A DNA stretch of 53,337 nt from Holdemania massiliensis AP2 (GTDB lineage: Bacteria > Bacillota_I > Bacilli_A > Erysipelotrichales > Erysipelotrichaceae), in NCBI RefSeq assembly GCF_000327285.1, contig NZ_HE998567.1, positions 643,142 to 696,478 of the forward strand, read 5' to 3'. The notes under the pieces were generated by a model that was given only the letters and a program-made list of their open reading frames with translations, did no database searches and was not told the DNA's origin. Below are positions 1-8,657 of the stretch, piece after piece. Position numbers and translations under genes: made by a program. Position 1 is the first letter of the stretch. Each line of letters begins with the position of its first letter.

Positions 1-102
1 TGTGACTTTTTTGCCATAGAAAAGGAAATAAATGTAATCAACAACCATTTTTATGTCACAAACAGTTATCATGAGATTCATTTATAACTAATCGATCGAA
101 AT

Positions 103-133
103 AAAAAAAGGCGAATTCTTTCTGAATTTCACC
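103..133 (-). terminator. Second intrinsic terminator beyond hydA
   Basis: Read on the minus strand, GGTGAAATTC, a 5-nt loop and GAATTCGCC form a stem with one bulged A, followed by seven T. It lies about 45 bp beyond the first terminator after hydA, so it looks like a backup. No gene of usable length lies between it and the window edge at position 1. Confidence 0.55.
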
Positions 134-177
134 CGATTATAGAAGCTGACTGTAACGTATTTTTGACAAACTCAAAC

Positions 178-211
178 AAAAAAAAGAAGGAAAAACCGAA
201 GTTCTCCCTTC
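178..211 (-). terminator. Intrinsic terminator of the hyd operon
   Basis: On the minus strand GAAGGGAGAA and TTTTTCCTTC pair (two G-U wobbles) around a CUUCGG-type tetraloop closing pair, followed by a run of T. It starts 10 bp after the hydA stop codon and is a textbook Rho-independent terminator. Confidence 0.85.
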
Positions 212-221
212 TCAGTAAAGC

Positions 222-1976
222 TTATTTAAAACGTTCTTTTTTGGAATAGGTCGTATGAAGCAGCTCATGGGCAAGATGGCTTCCCGGTTCTTTTAAGAAC
301 TCCTCATACAAAGCAATAATCTGCGGATTTTCATGGGATTTGCGTACACTCTGCATCGCATCTTCATCATACAGAGCCTTGGCCCGTTCCTTCTTCCAAT
401 CAATCGGCTTAAATCCATTGCGGATCGTAGCCGAGATGATCGGCTGACCTCCGCCGTTGATGCAGCCGCCAGGGCAGCCCATAATCTCAATGAAATGATA
501 AGGTGAAGTGCCTGCACGGATCTCATCCAGCAAAGGCTTAGCGCAGCTCATACTGGACGCTACCGCAACCTTAACCTTCATGCCAGCAACTTCCAGCTCG
601 GCTGTTTTAACACCTTCCATGCCGCGGACGACGGTGAAATCTAAAGATTCTAATGGTTTATTTTCCAACGTTTCCTTGACGGTTCTTAATGCAGCTTCCA
701 TGACTCCGCCGCTGGCGCCGAAGATGACGCCGGCTCCGGAATACTGGCCGAACATATCCTGATCAAAATCTTCATCCGGCAGGTTTTCAAAGTTAATGCC
801 ATACATCTTGATCAATCGGCCTAATTCGCGGGTCGTCAAGACAACATCGACATCCGCTACGCCGTCTTTGCGCATTTCTGGCCGTACGACTTCGGCTTTC
901 TTGGCCGTACACGGCATGATCGAAACAACGGTGATCTTGCGCGGATCGAGATTGTGTGTTTGTGCGTAATATGATTTCAGAATTGCCCCGAACATCATAT
1001 GCGGAGACTTGCAGGAACTCAGATGATCCAACAGATCTGGATACTCAAACTCACAATAGCGAATCCAGCCTGGGGAACAGCTCGTAATCATCGGCAGGAC
1101 GCCGTGATTCCGGACACGTTCAATAAATTCATGCCCTTCTTCCATAATCGTCAGATCCGCTGCATAATTGGTATCATAGACGCGGTCAAATCCGATTCTG
1201 CGCAGAGCGGCAGCCATTTTGCCCGTGACGCGCGTACCAATCGGCAACCCGAATTCCTCACCTAAAGCGGCCCGAACGGCCGGAGCGGTCTGCACGATGA
1301 CATGCTGCTCAGGATCATTCAGAGCTTCGATCACCCAATGAATATCTTCCTTTTCATATAAGGCGCCCACCGGACAGGCGTTGACGCACTGACCGCACTG
1401 CATGCAGTTGACGTCGTTTAAGCTGCGGTCAAAGACCGGCGCGACCTTCGTATTGAAACCACGGTTGATAAAGCTGAGAATTCCCAATCCCTGAACCTTC
1501 TTGCAGGTTTCAATGCAGCGTCCGCACAGCACGCACTTGGACGTATCGCGAACGATTCCCGGGGCGACTTCATCGAATGTTGGGCTTGTCTTTTCCCCTT
1601 CATAGCGAACTTTGCGGATCCCCAGCTGCTGCGCCAGCTTCTGCAGTTCACAGTTCTGATTGCGAATGCAGGACAGACAGTCGTCGCAATGATTTGACAG
1701 AATCAGCTCCACTGTATGTCTGCGGGCCTCCAGCGCTCTTTGTGAATTCGTAAAGACTTCCATCCCTTCGCTGACAGGATAAACACAGGAAGCCCCTAAG
1801 CTTTTTGCCCCCTTGATTTCAACGGTGCAGACACGGCAGGCCCCGGTCTTGTTCACATCTTTTAAATAACAAAGCGTTGGAATCTGGATGCCGGCTTCAC
1901 GGGCAGCTTCCAGAATCGTGGATCCCGGCTCAGCCTGAACTGGAATATTATTGATTTTTAAATTGATTTTCGTCAT
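222..1976 (-). CDS. hydA: [FeFe] hydrogenase catalytic subunit HydA (HndD-type)
   Basis: Makes or oxidises H2 in the cytoplasm as the catalytic subunit of a trimeric NAD(P)-linked or electron-bifurcating hydrogenase. The 584 residues show, in order: an N-terminal [2Fe-2S] domain (C36, C47, C50, C64); a His-ligated [4Fe-4S] site (H96, C97, C100, C103, with C109 nearby); two ferredoxin-type [4Fe-4S] motifs (C148/C151/C154/C158 and C191/C194/C197/C201); the H-cluster domain with TSCSPGW near 298, MPCTAKK near 355 and GCPGGC near 500; and a small-subunit tail. The start follows a GAGGCAGCGG ribosome site 15 nt after hydB. Gene order hydC-hydB-hydA matches Hnd/Hyd complexes. The first H-cluster motif has Ser where many monomeric enzymes have a second Cys. 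Whether the complex bifurcates with ferredoxin cannot be read from sequence alone. Confidence 0.95.
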   Translation of the reverse strand: MTKINLKINNIPVQAEPGSTILEAAREAGIQIPTLCYLKDVNKTGACRVCTVEIKGAKSLGASCVYPVSEGMEVFTNSQRALEARRHTVELILSNHCDDCLSCIRNQNCELQKLAQQLGIRKVRYEGEKTSPTFDEVAPGIVRDTSKCVLCGRCIETCKKVQGLGILSFINRGFNTKVAPVFDRSLNDVNCMQCGQCVNACPVGALYEKEDIHWVIEALNDPEQHVIVQTAPAVRAALGEEFGLPIGTRVTGKMAAALRRIGFDRVYDTNYAADLTIMEEGHEFIERVRNHGVLPMITSCSPGWIRYCEFEYPDLLDHLSSCKSPHMMFGAILKSYYAQTHNLDPRKITVVSIMPCTAKKAEVVRPEMRKDGVADVDVVLTTRELGRLIKMYGINFENLPDEDFDQDMFGQYSGAGVIFGASGGVMEAALRTVKETLENKPLESLDFTVVRGMEGVKTAELEVAGMKVKVAVASSMSCAKPLLDEIRAGTSPYHFIEIMGCPGGCINGGGQPIISATIRNGFKPIDWKKERAKALYDEDAMQSVRKSHENPQIIALYEEFLKEPGSHLAHELLHTTYSKKERFK

Positions 1977-1991
1977 ATTTCCGCTGCCTCC

Positions 1992-3878
1992 TTAATCGCG
2001 CTTAACCGCACCGAAGCGGCAGGTTTCCATACAAGCGCCGCACTTGATGCACTTGTCATGATCGATAACATAAGGCTTCTGACCTGGAACACCGCTGATC
2101 GCCCCAACCGGACAATTGCGGGCGCACATCGAACACTTGCGGCACTTATCCGGATCAATCGAATAATGCAGCAGTTTCTTACAAACCCCAGCCGGACAGC
2201 GTTTCTCCTTAACATGCGCTTCATACTCATCACGGAACAGCCGCAGCGTGGATAAAACCGGATTGGCCGCCGTTTGTCCTAAGCCGCATAAAGCGGTATC
2301 CTTAATCATCTTGCCCAGATTTTCTAGTTCATCTAAGGTTTCCATTGTTCCGCGGCCTTCGCAGATATCGGTCAACAGCTCCAGCATGCGCTTTGTGCCA
2401 ACACGGCATGGCGTACACTTGCCGCAGGATTCATCGACGATAAATTCCATATAGAAGCGGGCCACGTCAACCATGCAGTTGTCTTCATCCAAAACAATCA
2501 TGCCGCCGGATCCCATCATCGAACCCAAAGCGATCAGGTTGTCAAAGTCAATCGGCGTATCCAGATCTTCGACAGTCAGACAGCCGCCGCTTGGACCACC
2601 GGTCTGAACCGCTTTAAACTTCTTGCCGTTTGGACAGCCGCCGCCGATTTCATAGATGACCTCGCGCAGCGTAGTCCCCATTGGAATCTCGACCAGTCCG
2701 GTATTGACGATCTTGCCGCCTAAGGCAAAGACCTTAGTGCCTTTGGATTTTTCCGTTCCAATCGAACTGAACCAATTTGAGCCTTTTAATATAATCTGTG
2801 CAACATTGGCAAAGGTTTCAACATTATTAATAATCGTTGGCCGGCCCCAGACGCCGCTGACTGCCGGAAACGGCGGCTTCGGCACCGGCATGCCGCGCTT
2901 GCCCTCAATCGACTGAATCAAGGCCGTTTCTTCGCCGCAGACAAACGCACCTGCACCTAAACGAATCTCGATGTCAAAGCTGAAGTCCGTACCTAAAATA
3001 TGCTCGCCGAACAAGCCCAGTTCCTTGGCCTGATCCATCGCGATCTGCAAGCGCTTGACCGCAATCGGATATTCCGCCCGAATATAGACGTAACCCTGCT
3101 GAGCACCGATCGCATAACCGGCAATCGCCATCGCTTCCAGAACCGCATGCGGATCGCCTTCCAAAATCGAACGATCCATAAAGGCTCCCGGATCGCCTTC
3201 ATCGGCATTGCAGATGACATACTTGTCGCCGGCCGGCTGATCCGCCGCAAACTGCCACTTCACACCCGTCGGAAAGCCCCCGCCGCCGCGTCCGCGCAGA
3301 CCGGATTTTTTTATTTCGTCGATCACTTGCTGCGGCTGCATCTCATGCAGCGCTTTGGCCAGCGCCTCATAACCATCGCGGGCGATGTATTCGCGGATAT
3401 TCTCTGGATCCAGCTGACCGCAGTTCTTCAAAGCGATGCGCTGCTGCTTGGCATAAAAACGAATCTTATCGATATCAAAGATTTTTTCCTGAGTAAGTTC
3501 ATCAATATCATTCATTTCCAGACGTTTAACCGGCTGCCCCCCGATAAAATGCTGCTCGATGATCTCCGTGACATCTTCCGGTTTGACATGACAATAGAAA
3601 ATTTTATCCGGATAAACCGCCACAATCGGGCCTTTCTGACAAAGGCCGAAACAGCCGGTTTTAATCACGCGGATCTGTTGATCCAGTCCGCGTGAGCAGA
3701 GCTGTTCATTCATCTGTTCCATGATCAGCTGCGATGATGACGAAGTACAGCCCGTTCCCGCGCAGACTAAGACATGCAGCCGTGGTTCTCCCGGAACTGC
3801 CTGAGCGCCGGGATTGCGCAGAGCGATTTCCTTCGCCGCTGCTTCCCGCAGCTGACGAAGTTCATTCCATGATTTCAT
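1992..3878 (-). CDS. hydB: Hydrogenase NADH-binding flavoprotein subunit HydB (NuoF-like)
   Basis: Carries FMN, NAD(H) and Fe-S clusters that exchange electrons between pyridine nucleotide and HydA. The 628 residues contain an N-terminal thioredoxin-fold [2Fe-2S] segment (C39, C44, C76, C80), a NuoF core with the glycine-rich GLRGRGGGGFPTG NADH site, the FMN-site motif NADEGDPGAF, an SLBB segment, a [4Fe-4S] motif SCGKCTPCR, and a C-terminal tandem ferredoxin domain (CRKCSMCARNC and CIKCGACMETC). This three-part build is that of HndC/HydB of multimeric [FeFe] hydrogenases rather than respiratory NuoF. It is separated from hydC by 20 nt and from hydA by 15 nt, with an AGGAAGAGGAG ribosome site, so the three are one operon. 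Confidence 0.95.
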   Translation of the reverse strand: MKSWNELRQLREAAAKEIALRNPGAQAVPGEPRLHVLVCAGTGCTSSSSQLIMEQMNEQLCSRGLDQQIRVIKTGCFGLCQKGPIVAVYPDKIFYCHVKPEDVTEIIEQHFIGGQPVKRLEMNDIDELTQEKIFDIDKIRFYAKQQRIALKNCGQLDPENIREYIARDGYEALAKALHEMQPQQVIDEIKKSGLRGRGGGGFPTGVKWQFAADQPAGDKYVICNADEGDPGAFMDRSILEGDPHAVLEAMAIAGYAIGAQQGYVYIRAEYPIAVKRLQIAMDQAKELGLFGEHILGTDFSFDIEIRLGAGAFVCGEETALIQSIEGKRGMPVPKPPFPAVSGVWGRPTIINNVETFANVAQIILKGSNWFSSIGTEKSKGTKVFALGGKIVNTGLVEIPMGTTLREVIYEIGGGCPNGKKFKAVQTGGPSGGCLTVEDLDTPIDFDNLIALGSMMGSGGMIVLDEDNCMVDVARFYMEFIVDESCGKCTPCRVGTKRMLELLTDICEGRGTMETLDELENLGKMIKDTALCGLGQTAANPVLSTLRLFRDEYEAHVKEKRCPAGVCKKLLHYSIDPDKCRKCSMCARNCPVGAISGVPGQKPYVIDHDKCIKCGACMETCRFGAVKRD

Positions 3879-3898
3879 GTGCTTCTCCTCTTCCTTCC

Positions 3899-4393
3899 CT
3901 AGTGAATGCCGGACTCGGTCTTAATGATCGCTTTGATCCGATCCTCCAGCGCGGTTGAGCTGGTCGCATTGCCATAGACCTGATCGTCCAGAATAGCCAC
4001 CGGCGCTAATCCGCAAGCGCCTAAACAACGCGTTGCATCCAATGAAAACAAGCCGTCAGCACTGGTCTGATTCACTTTTGTTCCCGTCAGATCGCAAATC
4101 CGCTGCAATAGATCCGCTGAGCCTTTGACATAACAGGCCGTCCCCATGCAGACGTTAATCACATGCTTGCCCTTAGGTTCCGTTGTAAACTGCGTATAGA
4201 ATGTAACAACACCATACACCTCGGCCGCTGATACGCCGGACGCCGCGGCAATCTTTTCCATCGCTTCAAACGGAATATAGCCCAGTTCTTTCTGGACATC
4301 GTGCAGCATCAGCTTGACCGGTCCCGGCCGTCCGCGATGACGATCGACAATCCGATCAATGACCTGCATCGACTGTTCGTTGAGTTTCCCCAT
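3899..4393 (-). CDS. hydC: Hydrogenase [2Fe-2S] subunit HydC (NuoE-like)
   Basis: A 164-residue thioredoxin-like [2Fe-2S] protein that shuttles electrons inside the Hyd complex. The C-terminal half has the four NuoE cysteines in two pairs, in CMGTAC and in CLGAC followed by a GLAP segment. The N-terminal helical part with YIPFEAMEKIA is typical of NuoE/HndA. The start is set by GGAGGTGAAAGG just upstream. It is the first hyd gene. The upstream ABC permease ends 42 nt before it, and I found no convincing promoter in that gap, so hyd may be partly co-transcribed with the permease. Confidence 0.93.
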   Translation of the reverse strand: MGKLNEQSMQVIDRIVDRHRGRPGPVKLMLHDVQKELGYIPFEAMEKIAAASGVSAAEVYGVVTFYTQFTTEPKGKHVINVCMGTACYVKGSADLLQRICDLTGTKVNQTSADGLFSLDATRCLGACGLAPVAILDDQVYGNATSSTALEDRIKAIIKTESGIH

Positions 4394-4435
4394 CCTTTCA
4401 CCTCCACGTGTTATTTGGGTTCTCTATTGAAAACA

Positions 4436-5191
4436 TCACAGGGATGATTCAACCTTGTTTTTCAGCCAGCCTAGTATGCCGTCAGCGGCTGCGCTGAGCA
4501 GGATAATCCACAGCGTCCAGGCCATCAGCCCGGTCATATCCAGCGCCACCCGCGCCGCATACGACATCTGCCGGCCAATGCCAACCCGCACCTGAGTAAG
4601 CACTTCCGCCATCACACAAACCCGCAGGCCAAGCCCAAAGCCGGTCTGAATCGCTGCCGCCAGATGCGGCAGAGCCTGGGGAAGACGGATCTTCCAGAAA
4701 ACAATCCACGGCGTTTCCGGATAGCAGCGCAGCACATCCTGCAGCTCGCTGTCCAGCAGATCCTGACTGAGCAGGATAGCGGTATAAAAGACCGGAAACA
4801 GCACGCAGAAGCTGGTTACCATCACGCTACCTTCGCTGCCCAGCCAGATCAGAAAAACCATAATATACGATAAATTCGGAATCGTCTTGATAATCACTTC
4901 CAACGGTTCAATGAAGCGCCGCACGGTTTTGTTCAGGGCTGCAGCATAGCCGCACAGACCTGCGATCACCAGTGAAAGACCGAAACCTTTCAGCATCCGT
5001 CCCAAACTGGTCAGGGTCTGACGATAGAAATCGGGCCGGGCAAGATCGCCGAGCATCCGGTTCAGTACGTCCAACGGCATCGGAATCAGAATATCGTTAT
5101 TGACTTTCATCGCCAGCCCCTGCCAAAGCACAAGCAGCAGCACGATCATGATTCCCTGTTCTTTTTTTAACCCTTGTCGCTGATTTCTCAT
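4436..5191 (-). CDS. ABC transporter permease, NitT/TauT (SsuC-like) family
   Basis: An inner-membrane permease of the nitrate/sulfonate/taurine-type ABC importers, 251 residues with about six hydrophobic segments. The EAA-type cytoplasmic loop near residues 165-190 reads RLPQALPHLAAAIQTGFG. No ATPase gene is adjacent; the only matching partner in the window is the substrate-binding lipoprotein at 7695-8657. The start is uncertain. A TGATATAAT extended -10 lies so close that transcription would begin at the first ATG, while the internal ATG at 5149 has an ACAGGGAATC ribosome site, so the true protein may be 237 residues. The substrate is unknown. hydC follows 42 nt downstream. Confidence 0.85.
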   Translation of the reverse strand: MRNQRQGLKKEQGIMIVLLLVLWQGLAMKVNNDILIPMPLDVLNRMLGDLARPDFYRQTLTSLGRMLKGFGLSLVIAGLCGYAAALNKTVRRFIEPLEVIIKTIPNLSYIMVFLIWLGSEGSVMVTSFCVLFPVFYTAILLSQDLLDSELQDVLRCYPETPWIVFWKIRLPQALPHLAAAIQTGFGLGLRVCVMAEVLTQVRVGIGRQMSYAARVALDMTGLMAWTLWIILLSAAADGILGWLKNKVESSL

Positions 5192-5272
5192 GAAATTATT
5201 ATATCATCAGACCGAATGGAAACGCTATCTTTATTTCCGCTTTTTCGACCTTTATTTTGTTTTCCATTTCAC

Positions 5273-5299
5273 AAAAAAGGCAGATTAATCCGCCTTTTT
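5273..5299. terminator. Symmetric intrinsic terminator after the methyltransferase gene
   Basis: AAAAAGGCAGATTAATCCGCCTTTTT is nearly self-complementary, giving a long stem with A tracts before and T tracts after on both strands. It lies 15 bp beyond the methyltransferase stop and separates that gene from the ABC permease and hyd genes. Confidence 0.8.
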
Positions 5300-5314
5300 C
5301 GGTTCTATTCTGGA

Positions 5315-6076
5315 TTATTTGTTCAAACGAAAAACAACATGATTGCTTGCGCCCAGCATCTGCGGCTTTTCACACATCGCCATATGAAATTCCAGCCAGC
5401 TTTGAAACGGTTCCGGTTTCAGCGCATTGAGCTTCTCTGCCAACAGCTCAGCCATCCCATCCGCCGCAAATTCCTGCACCGGCGTCCAGCCCTCTGCATC
5501 CAGCCAGCGATGAACTTGTTCCAGGCTCAGAAACACAAACGGAATATCCGCAACCTTAAAGGTACTGCGGTCATACCGGCCATTGTCCAGAAATTCTGAA
5601 TTGTAGACCATGGCTTCGGTCACAAACACCATATCGTTGTTGATAAAGGCAAAGAATGCCGCCCCGCCTGATTTTAAAACCCGCAGCACCTGTCGGACGC
5701 ATTGGGTTCGCTGAGCCTCCGTTTCAAGATGATACAGCGGCCCCAAACACAGGACAAGATCAAATGCTTCCTCCGCCAGTGAGCTGAGATCCAGGGCATT
5801 GCCCTGAATCACCGTCAAATCCATTTCCGGCTGACGTTTGGTCTGAATGAGCGCGCAATGCTTCTTCACCGGTTCCACGGCTGTGACTGAATATCCTTCA
5901 GCGGCATATTTCAGGCTGTACGCGCCCGTTCCGGCCCCAACGTCCAGAATCCGCATTCCCGGCTTCAGAAATTTTTCAATCTGCCGCGTCGTCGTTAAAA
6001 ATTCAATGGTACGCGCCGGCGAAGCCGTCAGCCGATGTTCTTCATCGAAATAATCATAGATCAGTTCCAGATCCAT
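5315..6076 (-). CDS. Class I SAM-dependent methyltransferase
   Basis: A 253-residue Rossmann-fold methyltransferase. Motif I, ILDVGAGTGAYSLKYA, lies near residues 44-60. An acidic ribose-contact segment (TAVEPVKKH) follows, then LVLCLGPLYHL at the motif IV position and a strand-helix C-terminal half. The acceptor substrate cannot be told; the closest broad class is the UbiE/Methyltransf_11-type family. The start has a ribosome site AGGGGGCGG. It lies 44 bp after pepD on the same strand with no terminator visible between, so the two may be co-transcribed. Confidence 0.85.
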   Translation of the reverse strand: MDLELIYDYFDEEHRLTASPARTIEFLTTTRQIEKFLKPGMRILDVGAGTGAYSLKYAAEGYSVTAVEPVKKHCALIQTKRQPEMDLTVIQGNALDLSSLAEEAFDLVLCLGPLYHLETEAQRTQCVRQVLRVLKSGGAAFFAFINNDMVFVTEAMVYNSEFLDNGRYDRSTFKVADIPFVFLSLEQVHRWLDAEGWTPVQEFAADGMAELLAEKLNALKPEPFQSWLEFHMAMCEKPQMLGASNHVVFRLNK

Positions 6077-6120
6077 TCGTTCCGCCCCCTATCTTCTTGC
6101 CTCTAACTTAAAGCTTCGGC

Positions 6121-7557
6121 TTAGGCGTCCAGACGGCTCAGCAATTCGCAAAGCAAAGCGTAGGTTCGCTGGAATGAAGCCAGATTCAGCTTCTCCTGCG
6201 GCGTATGAGCACCGCTGGCTTCCGGCACCATTGTGACGATGTCAATATCGGGAATCATCTCGCAGAACACACCGCATTCCGTACCGCCATGGCCCGCTTC
6301 CAGTTTCAGTTCCTTCCCGGTTTTCTCTTTCACCAGCTCCGCCAGTTTCTGCCGCATCACACTTTCTTCCTTGTAATCCCACGCCGGATAGCCGTTGTCA
6401 AAGCTGCAGGTCCAGCCATATAAGCCCGAAAGAATCTCCAGTTCATCACTCATCTTCTCAATCCAGCTTTTCTGCGCGGAACGCAGCGAAAGCGTGATGA
6501 CTAGGCTGGAACCACGGCGCTTGATCGAGGCCAGATTTTCCGAAGCCCAGGTTAAGCCTGGTATCGCCATGCTTTTGGCCCGCAGACCATTGGGCAGAAC
6601 GGTGATAAAATCAATAAATGCCTTGGAATCCTCAGCGGAATAGACGTTTTCAATCGTCGTGTCCTCACTTAAGGTCAGCGTGACCTCCGGGTCACTGGCT
6701 TTCAGTTCCGCCTTCACATCCGCCGCTACTTTTTCAATGGCTTTGCGGACCTTCCGCGAATCCTGACTTGCGAAGCGAATCCAGCAGTCCCGCGGAATAG
6801 CGTTGTCTTTGTTGCCGCCGTCCCAGTCCGCAATCCAGACTTCCAGCTCGTTTTTGACTAATTCCCGCAAAGCGCGGATCGCAATCTTGTTGGCATTACC
6901 TAGCTCCTTATCGATATTGCCGCCGGAATGGCCGCCTTTCAAGCCGGAAACCGTCAATTTCCAACCGCTGCCGTCCCATTTTTCCTGCGGCCGCACACGC
7001 GTCATTGTGCAGACCAAACCGCCTGCTGTCGACACTGCCGTTTTATCCTCACCGCCGCAGTCCATATTGATCATGCGATGCGCGGTGAAATACTCCTTTT
7101 TCAGCCCCTGAGCACCGTTCAGGCCGATTTCTTCCATAACGGTGAAGACGCATTCCAGCGGCGGATGCGGTTTCTGATCATCCTCCAGCAGGGCCAGCAT
7201 CATGGCCACACCAACTCCGTCGTCCGCCCCCAGCGTTGTGCCGCGGGCCATCAGCCAGCCGTCTTCGACATAGGTGTCTAACGGTTGGGTTTCAAAATCA
7301 AAATCAACGTCTGCTTCCTTTTCACAGACCATGTCCATATGCGCCTGCAGAATCACGGCGCCGTGCTTTTCCATCCCAGCTGTTCCGTCTTTGTAGATCA
7401 TCACATTGTTCATTTCATCCTGAATCCAGCGCAGGCCATGATCCTTCGCAAATTGCACCAGCCAGTCGCTGAGCTGTTTTTCGTTGCGGGAGCCATGCGG
7501 GATCTTGGTCAGTTCGTTAAAGTAATAGAATATCCGTTCGTTGCAATCCATTGTCAT
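6121..7557 (-). CDS. pepD: Aminoacyl-histidine dipeptidase PepD (peptidase M20C)
   Basis: A cytosolic zinc dipeptidase that cleaves dipeptides such as Xaa-His. From the chosen ATG the product is 478 residues, close to the roughly 485 of E. coli PepD. Metal and catalytic motifs are visible: LQAHMDMVCEK (His ligand and catalytic Asp), GADDGVG (bridging Asp), VMEEIGLNGA (Glu pair), MNMDCGGED, and near the C-terminus GHGGTECG and SGAHTPQE. The open frame extends 28 codons upstream, but AAGGGTGGT sits six bases before the ATG at 7557, and those codons look non-coding. The pair with the methyltransferase is probably one transcription unit. Confidence 0.92.
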   Translation of the reverse strand: MTMDCNERIFYYFNELTKIPHGSRNEKQLSDWLVQFAKDHGLRWIQDEMNNVMIYKDGTAGMEKHGAVILQAHMDMVCEKEADVDFDFETQPLDTYVEDGWLMARGTTLGADDGVGVAMMLALLEDDQKPHPPLECVFTVMEEIGLNGAQGLKKEYFTAHRMINMDCGGEDKTAVSTAGGLVCTMTRVRPQEKWDGSGWKLTVSGLKGGHSGGNIDKELGNANKIAIRALRELVKNELEVWIADWDGGNKDNAIPRDCWIRFASQDSRKVRKAIEKVAADVKAELKASDPEVTLTLSEDTTIENVYSAEDSKAFIDFITVLPNGLRAKSMAIPGLTWASENLASIKRRGSSLVITLSLRSAQKSWIEKMSDELEILSGLYGWTCSFDNGYPAWDYKEESVMRQKLAELVKEKTGKELKLEAGHGGTECGVFCEMIPDIDIVTMVPEASGAHTPQEKLNLASFQRTYALLCELLSRLDA

Positions 7558-7660
7558 CGGTGTACCACCCTTTCCTTGTTCTTTATTATATCGCTCACTT
7601 TCACTTACTTTCAACCAAAAATGAAAATTATTTCTTTTCATAACGAAATATTTACAAACA

Positions 7661-7685
7661 AAAAGGGAGAAGTTGTTTCTCCCTT
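7661..7685 (-). terminator. Terminator of the thrS-lipoprotein unit
   Basis: On the minus strand AAGGGAGAA and TTCTCCCTT pair around a short loop, followed by T5, just after the lipoprotein stop codon. It closes the T-box-controlled thrS transcript. Confidence 0.8.
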
Positions 7686-7694
7686 GATTTCAGT

Positions 7695-8657
7695 CTAGTG
7701 AGCTAAGATGCTTTCGATATCGGTGACCTCAAATAAATTGAGGAAGGATGTCAGCTCTGGCTTGACGTCCTCAGCTGCTGCCAGCCTCAGATTCATCCTT
7801 GGCCAGGTCTTGGCAATCACCGCGCCGCTTGGCACGCCTAATGTCTGTGCGCCAATCGTTTCGATGTCCTGCTCGACAGCGGACGGATCTTGCTGAGCCT
7901 GATTCAGATAATCTTCGATGGATTGAAGCAGCGCTTCCACCGCCGCCTGGCGCTCCTGCGGCAAATCCTGCCGAACAAACAGCGCAGCCTGCGGATAGCC
8001 CTGGGTGCCAGTGACGGCTTTCCATTGTTCCTGCAGATCCAGAATAATCTTCAGTTCCTGACCGTTTTCTTTCGCTTTGGCAATCGTTGCCGTTGCGGCT
8101 GGTTCCGCCATCAATGCCACATCAGCCTTTCCTGCAAGCACAGCGCCCTGCACTTCCGCCACGCTGGCATACCAGGAGATTTCCGGAGTGACCGGATGCT
8201 TTTCCAGCACGGTTTCCAGAACTTTACCCGGTACCGCGCCTTCGCCAAAGGCGGCAAACACGCCGTCCTTCTCCAGCGCCGACTCCTCAGCGCCAATCAG
8301 ATACAGGTTGCCCCAGGTAATCACACTTTCCATACGGTAAGTTGTCTTGCCGTTGGCAGCCAGCTTGGCACCCAGGTTGCTTGGAGCAACGAGAATGTCA
8401 TATTCCGGATTCGGATTGACAAAAGCCGCCTGCAGTACATCTGTCCCGTCGACAAAAGTCACGTCGTGACCATTCTTCACCGGAGCGATCAGGGCCAGTG
8501 CCGGAGCTCCGGTTGGGCCTAAAATTGACAGCGTGACCGATTCAGCCTGAGCCGTTGGCTCCGGAGTTGCCTCCGGCGTCGTTTCAGGTGCTTTCGGATT
8601 TGCCGCACAGCCTGCAGCCAGCAGCAGAACACTCAGCAAACAAAGCCATTTTTTCAT
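7695..8657 (-). CDS. ABC transporter substrate-binding lipoprotein (NMT1/SsuA-like)
   Basis: A 320-residue secreted lipoprotein. It has a signal peptide with lipobox LLAAGC (Cys17), then a Pro/Thr/Glu-rich linker to about residue 40, then a periplasmic-binding-protein type 2 fold beginning SVTLSILGPTGAPAL. Segments such as DILVAPSNLGAKLAANG and AGKADVALMAEPAAT resemble the NitT/TauT/thiamine-precursor binding group. The ATG overlaps the thrS stop as ATGA, so it is translationally coupled to thrS and falls under the thrS T-box. A terminator follows. A plausible partner is the permease at 4436-5191; no ATPase is present in the window. The ligand is unknown. Confidence 0.85.
   Translation of the reverse strand: MKKWLCLLSVLLLAAGCAANPKAPETTPEATPEPTAQAESVTLSILGPTGAPALALIAPVKNGHDVTFVDGTDVLQAAFVNPNPEYDILVAPSNLGAKLAANGKTTYRMESVITWGNLYLIGAEESALEKDGVFAAFGEGAVPGKVLETVLEKHPVTPEISWYASVAEVQGAVLAGKADVALMAEPAATATIAKAKENGQELKIILDLQEQWKAVTGTQGYPQAALFVRQDLPQERQAAVEALLQSIEDYLNQAQQDPSAVEQDIETIGAQTLGVPSGAVIAKTWPRMNLRLAAAEDVKPELTSFLNLFEVTDIESILAH

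Noticed and set aside
3000-3695. 231-residue plus-strand frame inside hydB
   Set aside because: It is antisense to a strongly conserved gene, with no ribosome site and composition of a complementary-strand shadow.
7890-8522. 210-residue plus-strand frame in the lipoprotein gene
   Set aside because: It is antisense to the binding-protein gene, with no ribosome site or family resemblance.
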